Below are positions 56,925 through 64,000 of a stretch of 64,000 nt of DNA, in pieces. Position numbers and translations under genes: made by a program. How positions within the stretch are numbered: the first letter of the stretch is position 1; each line of letters begins with the position of its first letter. Source of the stretch: Saprospiraceae bacterium (GTDB lineage Bacteria; Bacteroidota; Bacteroidia; Chitinophagales; Saprospiraceae); assembly GCA_016706365.1 (NCBI GenBank), contig JADJJU010000003.1, positions 248,001 to 312,000 of the forward strand. Reading direction: 5' to 3'. The notes beneath the pieces were generated by a model. That model was not told the DNA's origin and did no database searches. It saw only the letters and a program-made list of their open reading frames with translations.

Positions 56925-57745
56925 ATGAAAAACCGCTTTATTGTACTTATTGACTTTTCTGAGTATTCAGATAACCTGATCAGGTACGCTTACGATTGGT
57001 CCATTCAAGCCAATGCAGAACTGTTTTTGGTTCATCGGACTACAATCCTGGCACCTGCTCTTACCGATATTGAAGCAAGAGAACAGATTACCCGACAAAC
57101 AAATGTTGAGGGATTGCTAAAATTAAAAGCTCTGGCTAATGATATAATTCCATCCTCGGTCAAGGTTTCTTATTCAGTTTCTGAAAGACAGTTGCGATTC
57201 ACTCTAAACAGCTTATTGGCAGAGCCATTCAACAATTTAATATTTACCGGAATCAGCGGTACAGGGCTGCTCAAAAAAGTGTTTCTAGGCAGCACGGCAA
57301 TTAAAGTAATTAATAATACGAAGAACATTGTTGTGGCTATGCCAAAGGAAATTGCTGTATATTCCCATGAAAAAATCTTTGTAGCTGTTACAGAACAACA
57401 TCCTGTAAATTTATTGGAATTGAGTAAGTTTTTGAATTTTATTGACAGGAGAACACAAGTATTACCTTTTTCTATTTGGCAGCTCCCAATGAAATAACGA
57501 AAACTATAGAAAAGGAATTAGAAAGATTAACAGCTTTATTTAAAGACAGGTTTAACACGAGCTTTGAGATTTATGAAGGAAGTAATCCTTTTGAAGACAT
57601 TAAAAAAGTCATCAATAACAAGATAGATGAAATACTCATTGTCCAAAAAAAAGGCTCACGATTATTAACAGATCAGCTTTTCAGAAAATTCTTGATTAAT
57701 GAGTTGGTGTATGACGCTCAGACGCCTTTGATTGTTTTACCGTAG
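56925..57745 (+). pseudogene. Tandem universal stress protein, one frame change
   Basis: Frame 56925-57497 holds a first Usp domain (IVLIDFSEYSDNLIRYAYDWSIQANAELFLVH, and the G-rich GISGTGLLKKVFLGSTAIKV ATP-like loop) and the start of a second domain. After a slip near 57480 the frame 57476-57745 completes it (KVINNKIDEILIVQKKGSRLLTDQLF). The second half is shorter than a full domain. USPs help survival under stress. It is the last gene before the right end of the island. Confidence 0.85.
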
Positions 57746-57842
57746 ACTGAATTTTAAAGTTATAAATAACCTTATTATTCTGAAAATAATATGCTTTCCT
57801 TTGGCCTCAAATTTTTCCCTGTCTATGCAAGTGATCACTCTA

Positions 57843-58110
57843 GGTGAACGATAAGGTGAACGCTAAAAAATGAAGCCTTATAAGTTGCTTACAATCAATC
57901 AGATATACAGATGTTATTGCGGGCTGGTATCCCGACTAGTCGAAAGCCCCAGTTAAAAATGATTCTCATTTTTTCCTGGGGCTTTCGTGTTTGAGTAGGT
58001 GTGTGAGTGTGAGTGTGTTTGATTAGGATTGTATTTGAATATGCGTTTTTGTGTTTTAGGGCATATCAATTTATACCAATGTAATTAAATTGTTGTGTGA
58101 GTTAAGAGGT
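57843..58110. other. Putative right attachment region (attR)
   Basis: 57843-57863 is an exact 21-bp copy of 4981-5001. 57924-57936 (CTGGTATCCCGAC) matches the tRNA-Pro 3' end with one change. A hairpin (57941-57952 with 57976-57987, plus an inner stem 57955-57962 with 57966-57973) occupies the place of the tRNA terminator. 58055-58100 resembles 4940-4983 (GGGCATATCAATT, ACCAATGTAATT). This is a displaced copy of the tRNA-Pro downstream region, as expected at the far end of an element integrated there. The extra 21-bp copy before it hints at more than one integration event. Confidence 0.6.
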
Positions 58111-58271
58111 GAGTAAAATTTTTACATATTTTTAACTCATAATTCACCCAATATAGATTATCAGCACTTTAAATTTTTTCAAAAGTCTGAGATATCGTTT
58201 ACAAAGTTAATTGCAGAATTACATCCTTTCCAGCTATCATAAGGGATGTAATAAAGAGTCGAAGAAAATCC

Positions 58272-58979
58272 TCACTCTTTCTTTATGGCGCTAAACACCA
58301 ATTCCTCCAGGAAAGAAACAATCGCTGACTCGTCTTTGATATTGCCAAAATCAGTTAAGGAGGGAAGATTATTCATAAAGAAATTTTGGAAATGTGCCAT
58401 CTCAATGATAGTACTTGATAAAGATTTCGGATACTTATACTTAGGATTACACTCTAGTATGATATCTCCAATTTTTGCACACAGGTCTTTGTAAGGCTTA
58501 AATAGCTGATCTTTATTGTCTTCTGACACATGTTTGGTTAAATAAGCTTTGGTGCCTTCTGCAATTATTATCTGGTGCAGAATACTTTGGTTGACATAAC
58601 TCGTTCTGATATCATCCTCGACCGTAGTGGCTAATAATTGAATAGCTCTTTTAAGTTTTTCTATGGGATCATTAATGTTGGAAGTATTAAAAACAACCAG
58701 ATATTCAAGCCAGCTCCAGTACCAGGCAGTAATATAAATCAGTAAACGGTGTTTGTTTTCAAAGTATCGGTATACTCCTGCTTCCGTGGAGCCAATATCT
58801 TCCGCCAGTTTTTTAAAAGTAAATGATTCAAATCCGTTTTTATGAATCAACTGAATGCTGTGTAATATAATTTTCTTGCCCAATTCTGTCTGATCCGGAT
58901 TTCTGAGAAATAACTTCTCGTTCATTTTTATTTGCAACTGAATTTCCATGTACTTCTTTTTTGGTGTAAGTTCTAACAA
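58272..58979 (-). CDS. TetR-family transcriptional regulator
   Basis: The frame is open from 58979 (235 codons), but an ATG at residue 11 or 19 may be the real start. The N-terminal HTH (FTFKKLAEDIGSTEAGVYRYFENKHRLLIYI) is typical TetR, followed by an all-helical ligand domain. It is divergent from the SulP transporter gene with a 124-bp gap that holds a 13-bp palindrome, so it probably represses that operon and itself. Ligand unknown. Confidence 0.88.
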   Translation of the reverse strand: MLELTPKKKYMEIQLQIKMNEKLFLRNPDQTELGKKIILHSIQLIHKNGFESFTFKKLAEDIGSTEAGVYRYFENKHRLLIYITAWYWSWLEYLVVFNTSNINDPIEKLKRAIQLLATTVEDDIRTSYVNQSILHQIIIAEGTKAYLTKHVSEDNKDQLFKPYKDLCAKIGDIILECNPKYKYPKSLSSTIIEMAHFQNFFMNNLPSLTDFGNIKDESAIVSFLEELVFSAIKKE

Positions 58980-59037
58980 ACAATCCTGTTGACGTTAGTC
59001 TTTACAAAGGTAAATAAAAGTTTTACAATATATTGAC

Positions 59038-59076
59038 ATAGTAATACTATTATATAAAATATAGATACTATCTTTG
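59038..59076 (+). promoter_or_regulatory. TetR operator and promoter of the SulP operon
   Basis: ATAGTA-A-TACTAT at 59038-59050 is a perfect 13-bp palindrome between the divergent genes. TATCTTTG at 59069-59076 is a Bacteroidota -7 box 27 bp before the SulP start. A TTG at 59033-59035 is too far away to be its -33 partner, so the upstream element is unclear. Confidence 0.6.
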
Positions 59077-59103
59077 TTTCATATTAATTAAAAACGATTA
59101 TAC

Positions 59104-60660
59104 ATGAAAGGACCAAACATGTTTAATGAACTAAAGAACGACCTACCTGCGGGTATTGTCGTTTTTTTTGTAGCAGTTCCATTATGCCTCGGCATTGCCC
59201 TGGCATCCGGGGCGCCTTTATTTTCGGGCATTATTGCAGGCATCGTAGGAGGTATTGTTGTGGGTATAGCCAGCGGCTCGCCTCTGGGAGTTAGCGGCCC
59301 TGCAGCAGGATTAGCCGTCATCGTTTTAGCCTCTATCGCTGCTTTAGGTTCCTGGCCTGCCTTTTTATTGGCAGTGGTACTGGCCGGAATTTTCCAACTT
59401 ATTATGGGCTTTGCCAAAGCTGGGTTTATTGCTTACTTCTTTCCCTCATCTGTAATTAAGGGAATGCTTACGGGTATCGGGTTGCTGATTATTTTGAAAC
59501 AAATTCCTCATGCACTTGGGTATGATAAGGATCCCGAAGGAGAGTTGTCATACATTCAACCTGATGGAAATACAACATTATCTTCTATCTCCAATGCCTT
59601 TAATGCTATCACACCGGGTGCTGTTTTAATTTCAGCAATAGCCATAGCGATATTAATTTTTTGGGATAAGGTATTAATCAAAAAGCATAGAATATTTCAG
59701 ATTATTCAGGGCCCTATTGTTGTAGTGGTTTTAGGTATTGTTATGAATAGCCTATACCAGTCGGGAATTCTTGATTTCAGTTTAGCAGCAGATCAGGTAG
59801 TACGACTTCCGGTTGCTAATAGTTTAACTGAATTTTTGACCTTTTTTACTTTTCCTGACTTTACAGCAATTACCAATTTTAAGGTTTGGGAAGTGGCAGT
59901 TGTGTTAGCTATTGTGGCAAGCCTGGAAACGCTTTTATGTGTTGAGGCAACAGACAAGCTTGATCCATATAAAAGGGTAACACCTACCAACAAGGAATTG
60001 AAAGCGCAGGGACTGGGCAATGTTCTTTCAGGCTTAATTGGCGGTCTGCCAATAACACAAGTTATCGTAAGGAGTACAGCCAATATTACTTTTGGTGGTA
60101 AAACAAAAATGTCAAGCATACTACATGGTGTTTTCCTGTTGATAAGTGCAATAACAATTGCCGGATTGCTCAATATGATACCGCTCGCTAGCTTAGCTGC
60201 CATATTGATTATTGTTGGATATAAGTTAGCCAAACCTGCTCTCTTCAATCAGATGTATAAACTAGGTTGGGAACAGTTTGTACCATTTGTGGCAACAGTT
60301 GTGGGTATATTAGCAACTGATTTATTACAAGGAATTACCATCGGTGTACTCTTCGGCATCTTTTACACCCTGCGTCATAGTTACAGGAATTCACACCATA
60401 TGAAAGATACGGTAACGACAGAAGATGGTATACAGGTTCATCATATCGAATTAGCAGAGGAGGTTTCATTTTTTAATAAGGCAAGTGTCATTCAAGCTTT
60501 GGAAGATATTCCTGTCAATTCAAAAGTGATCATTGCTTTTTCCAAGTCGAAATCAGTGGCGCATGATGTACTTGAATTAATAAAGGATTACGAGGTTAAT
60601 GCTAAAAATAAGAACATAAGTGTTGAGAAAATAAATTTTATTGAACCGGCTTATTTATAA
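59104..60660 (+). CDS. SulP-family anion (probably bicarbonate) transporter
   Basis: The 518-residue membrane protein has the SulP core: DLPAGIVVFFVAVPLCLGIALASGAPLFSGIIAGIVGGI, SGPAAGLAVIV, GFAKAGFIAYFFPSSVIKGMLTGIG, SLETLLCVEATDKLDP and GLIGGLPITQVIVRS. The C-terminal cytoplasmic part (about 420-518) is a divergent STAS domain. The neighbouring carbonic anhydrase 26 bp downstream makes bicarbonate the likely substrate, as for BicA and similar pairs, although sulfate is not excluded. Confidence 0.88.
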   Translation: MKGPNMFNELKNDLPAGIVVFFVAVPLCLGIALASGAPLFSGIIAGIVGGIVVGIASGSPLGVSGPAAGLAVIVLASIAALGSWPAFLLAVVLAGIFQLIMGFAKAGFIAYFFPSSVIKGMLTGIGLLIILKQIPHALGYDKDPEGELSYIQPDGNTTLSSISNAFNAITPGAVLISAIAIAILIFWDKVLIKKHRIFQIIQGPIVVVVLGIVMNSLYQSGILDFSLAADQVVRLPVANSLTEFLTFFTFPDFTAITNFKVWEVAVVLAIVASLETLLCVEATDKLDPYKRVTPTNKELKAQGLGNVLSGLIGGLPITQVIVRSTANITFGGKTKMSSILHGVFLLISAITIAGLLNMIPLASLAAILIIVGYKLAKPALFNQMYKLGWEQFVPFVATVVGILATDLLQGITIGVLFGIFYTLRHSYRNSHHMKDTVTTEDGIQVHHIELAEEVSFFNKASVIQALEDIPVNSKVIIAFSKSKSVAHDVLELIKDYEVNAKNKNISVEKINFIEPAYL

Positions 60661-60686
60661 TCAATTTCACAAAATAAAACCAAAAA

Positions 60687-61337
60687 ATGAGAACATTAAC
60701 TAAAGAAATGCAGGCTGCCATCACACCTTCAATGGCCCTGGACATTTTAAAAGAAGGGAATAAAAGGTTTATAAATAACCTTAAAGCAAACCGTAACCTG
60801 TTACAGCAGGCTAATGAAACATCAGATGGGCAACATCCCTTTGCCGTTATATTAAGCTGCATTGATTCCCGCACTTCAGCTGAGTTGATTTTCGAACAGG
60901 GTCTGGGTGATGTTTTCAGTATACGAATTGCTGGTAATATCATAAATGAGGATATTTTAGGCAGCATGGAGTTTGGTTGCAAAGTAGCAGGTTCAAAAAT
61001 TATAGTGGTGCTAGGCCATACAAAATGTGGTGCTGTGAAGGGCGCCTGCGATCATGTGGAAATGGGAAATCTCACCGCATTGCTAAGTAAAATTCAGCCG
61101 GCAGTGTATGATGAAAAAACAGTAACGGAAAACCGTGACTCAGGCAATGCTGACTTCGTAGAAAAAGTAGCCGCTATCAATGTGAAAAGAACGGTTCACT
61201 CAATAATGGAACGCAGCCCTATTTTGAAGGAAATGATTCAAGCTGGAACCATTGGCATTATCGGGGGCACGCATGATATTACCACGGGTGAAGTATTCTT
61301 TTATGATGACACTTTAATTATAAATAGTCCTTCTTAA
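60687..61337 (+). CDS. Beta-class carbonic anhydrase
   Basis: The 216-residue enzyme has the zinc ligands C58 and, in LGHTKCG, H111 and C114. The Asp60-Arg62 dyad (CIDSR) gates the site. The N-terminal helix (SMALDILKEGNKRFINNL) and the GTHDITTGEVFFYDD end are typical. It interconverts carbon dioxide and bicarbonate in the cytoplasm, coupled to the adjacent transporter. The start lies 26 bp after the SulP stop, so the two are in one operon. Confidence 0.93.
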   Translation: MRTLTKEMQAAITPSMALDILKEGNKRFINNLKANRNLLQQANETSDGQHPFAVILSCIDSRTSAELIFEQGLGDVFSIRIAGNIINEDILGSMEFGCKVAGSKIIVVLGHTKCGAVKGACDHVEMGNLTALLSKIQPAVYDEKTVTENRDSGNADFVEKVAAINVKRTVHSIMERSPILKEMIQAGTIGIIGGTHDITTGEVFFYDDTLIINSPS

Positions 61338-61345
61338 AAACATGC

Positions 61346-61370
61346 TCAGGCAGGGTCAAAATCTGCCTGA
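61346..61370 (+). terminator. Probable terminator after carbonic anhydrase
   Basis: TCAGGCAG (61346-61353) pairs with CTGCCTGA (61363-61370) around nine bases. A T-run (61380-61385) follows after nine bases, so termination may be partial and allow read-through to the next small gene. Confidence 0.55.
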
Positions 61371-61409
61371 ACTTCTTCATTTTTTAAACATGGTATAGCC
61401 ATATTCAAA

Positions 61410-61745
61410 TGATAGTATTTAATCTTATCGTGTTTTCAAAAGATCAAATTGATGACATTGTCCTCAGTATCCTGAATAATAAGTTTGCTTTTACAGGTAG
61501 TTGTCATTGATGCACTAGATTCTTATCACTTAGATTCCCAAAATCTAAAAATACACTCGCCGGTATATAATATTCAATTTGTAACTAAAAGCCTGTTATT
61601 TAAGGAAATAGAATCAACATTAAACAAAGAGTTTCCCGGAACAAACTTTCAGCTTTTTGCTAACCTAATTCTTCACATTAATGCGCCTTTATATGACAAC
61701 ATTATTAACCTGGTCACTGGTGTGAGTACTAAAGATAAAGATTAA
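61410..61745 (+). pseudogene. Possible PII/CutA-like small protein, one frame slip
   Basis: ATG 61410 opens 33 codons (MIVFNLIVFSKDQIDDIVLSIL) in one frame, and a shifted frame from about 61490 continues (VVVIDALDSYHLDSQ... FQLFANLILHINAPLYDNIINLV) to 61745. Joined near 61495 they make about 110 residues in a beta-alpha-beta pattern like the ferredoxin-type folds of PII or CutA proteins. PII-like partners often accompany bicarbonate transporters. The assignment rests on size, pattern and place only. Confidence 0.45.
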
Positions 61746-62265
61746 TAAGAGTTACACACACAATATTGTAAATGGACAGGACAAGTCATAACGAATGTTA
61801 GTTTCATTTGATTCTTGAGAGAAAAATGGTTAAGAGCTGGTACAATCATGTTTTCCCATTAATTATTCCAATTTTCCATTTTTGGGCAAATGCTGTTTTG
61901 TAGCTTGCAGTAGCAGTGTAGACTATTATCCTGGAAATGGCCAAAATGAAATATTATTATATCCGTGCAACACATAGATTTCTGGAAGTTGGTTGCGAAA
62001 AATGACATTAGTTATATGTAAGGTAATGTTGATACCAGGCAAAAATCTTGATTCGGCATTTAAAGGTCATTTTGACTTTAATAGATAGACAAAATTGATT
62101 CAAACTGAAAGTTACATGTCAAAATTAAATCTTACTTTAGCGCATGGGCAGTCTATCATCTACAATAACCCTCACAGGTAAAATTATGGAGGTTTTATAT
62201 CTGTTCAATTATATACCATACGGGATTAAATAGAATATTTTTGTAGTATACTAAGTCAAACACTC
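61746..62265. other. Gene-free spacer
   Basis: About 520 bp of AT-rich sequence. No gene is recognised. The segment just before 62266 presumably carries the promoter of the MbnP-like gene. Confidence 0.4.
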
Positions 62266-63234
62266 ATGATAGTATCATTTTCAAATCCATTACTAACAAC
62301 ATTTTTAATGTTGGCTTTTACATGTTCTTATGGTCAAAAAGAAGTCCATTTACAGATCAATCAGTATATAGGAAACGATCCCTTTGCCATTGGTGATGAA
62401 GGAACAAATGACCTGGGGACAAAATTTTCTATTTCAAGACTTGATTATTATATATCATCTATTAAGCTTCACCATGATGGAGGCACGACAACTAATGTTG
62501 GCGATAAATACATCTTAGTTTCAAATGGAAATACTGTCGATGAATTGTTAGGCGAATTTAATATTGGTGTTCTTGATTCCATTACATTTTCAGTGGGAGT
62601 AGATTCATTTAATAATCATGCTGACCCTACACTATGGCCATCCAGTCACCCGCTTGCTCCCAAATCACCTGAAATGCACTGGGGTTGGGCTGCAGGTTAC
62701 AGATTTGTCGCGATAGAAGGGAAATCAGGTGCTAATTTGCAATTTGATTATCAGATTCATGGTTTGGGTGATGAACTTTACAATCCTACGACCATAGTTA
62801 CGCAAGGTTCAGATCTCAATGGAGCTTTATTAATCTCAATAGATGCAGATTATCAACTAAGCCTGAAAGGTATCAATATGAACAAAAATGTTTTTCTACA
62901 TGGTAGTAATAAAGAAGCCATTCCGTTAATGACCAATTATAATCAAAATGTTTTCCAGGCGACGGAAGGGACATCGGCATCGCATGAAATAGAAATTGGT
63001 AAATTAAAAATATATCCAAACCCGCTAATTGGTGGGAAGGTTACTATTGCACTGACGGAAGACCAAATCATAAGATCCAGCATTATCATCAGAGATGGAC
63101 TAGGTAGAATAGCTCATCAGATTACAAATCCAAGTTTGCAAAATGACGTATTACTTGATTATTCGGGTTTTTATTCCGTGGAATTAATACAATCAGGAAA
63201 AATAACTTATCGGGGCGGATTAGTGAAACAATAA
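62266..63234 (+). CDS. MbnP-like protein with type IX secretion sorting domain
   Basis: The 322-residue protein has a signal peptide (to CSYGQ, about residue 23), then an MbnP-like beta-sandwich (VHLQINQYIGNDPFAIGDEGTNDLGTKFSISRLDYYISSIKL, then the PEMHWGWAAGYRFVAIEG stretch with two Trp). A linker and a C-terminal domain of about 80 residues (LKIYPNPLIGGKVTIAL, then FYSVELIQSGKITYRGGLVKQ) of the T9SS type A class follow. MbnP-type proteins bind copper and are modified by the partner MbnH, whose homologue starts 4 bp downstream. Confidence 0.85.
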   Translation: MIVSFSNPLLTTFLMLAFTCSYGQKEVHLQINQYIGNDPFAIGDEGTNDLGTKFSISRLDYYISSIKLHHDGGTTTNVGDKYILVSNGNTVDELLGEFNIGVLDSITFSVGVDSFNNHADPTLWPSSHPLAPKSPEMHWGWAAGYRFVAIEGKSGANLQFDYQIHGLGDELYNPTTIVTQGSDLNGALLISIDADYQLSLKGINMNKNVFLHGSNKEAIPLMTNYNQNVFQATEGTSASHEIEIGKLKIYPNPLIGGKVTIALTEDQIIRSSIIIRDGLGRIAHQITNPSLQNDVLLDYSGFYSVELIQSGKITYRGGLVKQ

Positions 63235-63238
63235 ACAG

Positions 63239-64000
63239 ATGAGGGCCAGGTCAGTATATTTAATTTTTTTTGTGTTCACATGTATTTCTTGTTCAGATAA
63301 GGAAGAAATACTAACCCCATCAAATCAAATATTAGAGAACATAACTATACCCAGTCATTTCCCTGAGATTACTTTTCCGATGGAAAACGCTTTCAGTTCA
63401 GAACGCTGGTCTCTGGGTAAAAAATTATTTTATGATAAGCGATTGTCTATAGATTCCACCATAAGTTGTGCCAGTTGTCACAATCAAGACAAAGCATTTG
63501 CTGATGGGATAAGTTTAAGCCCGGGCGTTTTTGGGAGAGCAGGGATAACAAATGTACCCTCACTAGCCAACGTAGCTTATCATCCTTATTATACAAGAGA
63601 GGGAGGAGTACCCACATTGGAAATGCAAGTTCTTGTACCCATCTCAGAACACAACGAATTCGGGTTTAACATAGTAGAAATCGAAAATAGACTGAAAAAG
63701 GACAATGGCTATCAAGAAATGGCCATGAGAGCATACGGAAGGGCATTAGATGCGTTTGTTATAACCAGAAGTATCAGTACTTTCGAACGAAGTATTATCA
63801 GTGGAAATAGCAAATACGATCAATATACAATTGGGAAAGCAAATTTAACTTCTGAAGAAAGACTGGGTAAAGAACTATTTTTTAGTGAAAAAACAAATTG
63901 CAGTGTTTGTCACGGAGGCTTTAATTTTACGAATTATGAATTTAAAAATAATGGTTTATATGAAACATACAGCCATTTTGGTAGATTCAGACTTACTCAA
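63239..64000 (+). CDS. Di-haem cytochrome c peroxidase, MbnH/MauG type (cut by window end)
   Basis: The gene starts at ATG 63239 and runs beyond the window. The visible 254 residues have a lipobox-like signal (TCISC), then a first c-type haem site CASCH with FADGISLSPG, a His/Trp region (LEMQVLVPISEHNEFG), and a second haem site CSVCH. Two haems and a preceding MbnP gene favour the MbnH group, which oxidises Trp in its partner, over classical peroxidases. The remainder is not visible. Confidence 0.85.
   Translation, partial: MRARSVYLIFFVFTCISCSDKEEILTPSNQILENITIPSHFPEITFPMENAFSSERWSLGKKLFYDKRLSIDSTISCASCHNQDKAFADGISLSPGVFGRAGITNVPSLANVAYHPYYTREGGVPTLEMQVLVPISEHNEFGFNIVEIENRLKKDNGYQEMAMRAYGRALDAFVITRSISTFERSIISGNSKYDQYTIGKANLTSEERLGKELFFSEKTNCSVCHGGFNFTNYEFKNNGLYETYSHFGRFRLTQ

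Overview
This window looks like chromosome of a member of the Bacteroidota, probably in or near the Saprospiraceae; the phylum is well supported and the family is a guess. The evidence is a low overall GC content, promoters of the Bacteroidota type (TTTG, about 19 bases, TAnnTTTG), a tyrosine recombinase of the IntDOT type with Ser in place of the first catalytic Arg, an RteC-like protein, an FMN-type glutamate synthase and a type IX secretion C-terminal domain.

Layout. 0-4.9 kb is ordinary chromosome: a 5'-nucleotidase made as two polypeptides, dnaA, repeat-rich spacers and two tRNA genes (Ser-GCT, Pro-TGG). A tyrosine recombinase starts about 290 bp after tRNA-Pro. A diverged copy of the tRNA-Pro 3' end, with its own terminator-like hairpin and the same downstream sequence, lies at 57.9-58.1 kb. 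I read 4.9-57.9 kb as an integrated island of about 53 kb. Inside it, in order, are: a Crp-type regulator, a vanadium haloperoxidase-family lipoprotein, a broken RteC-like gene, a structured leader RNA candidate, and a replication module (excisionase-like HTH, an initiator with hairpin-forming repeats inside its gene, a DnaC-like ATPase) at 6.7-14.5 kb; a nitric-oxide/respiratory module (Rrf2 regulator, cbb3-like oxidase, group III truncated haemoglobin, di-iron Fe-S repair protein) at 14.8-20.8 kb; a defence block (T5orf172 protein, type I restriction-modification genes with a degraded specificity gene, two XRE-ImmA/IrrE plus PIN modules, DUF1508/DUF2188, a HipBST-like toxin-antitoxin locus with four evenly spaced operators, duplicated DNA carrying a plasmid-related small protein) at 21-38.4 kb; a phage-like minus-strand module (two small membrane proteins, DUF5675, an unknown conserved protein, a secreted nuclease) at 38.9-41.0 kb; and stress and efflux cargo (K+/H+ antiporter, catalase, OsmC, CopB, FMN glutamate synthase, YceI, DsbA-like, YgiD, guanidinium-type SMR, USP) at 41.7-57.7 kb. 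Beyond the island are a TetR regulator, a SulP transporter with beta-carbonic anhydrase and a possible PII-like protein, and an MbnP/MbnH-like pair cut by the window edge.

A striking property is that about twenty genes, nearly all in the island, are split by frame changes while the shifted pieces keep conserved motifs. Many breaks lie in homopolymers, which points to indel errors in the assembly, or to very recent decay. Only hsdS looks truly eroded. No relaxase, coupling protein or conjugation genes are visible, so the island would be either mobilised by other elements or a remnant.

The most novel-looking items are the initiator gene with internal palindromic iteron-like repeats (12.9-13.2 kb), the four-operator HipBST-like locus (36.7 kb), the duplicated leader/small-protein cassettes (36.9-38.4 kb) and the minus-strand phage-like module (38.9-41.0 kb).
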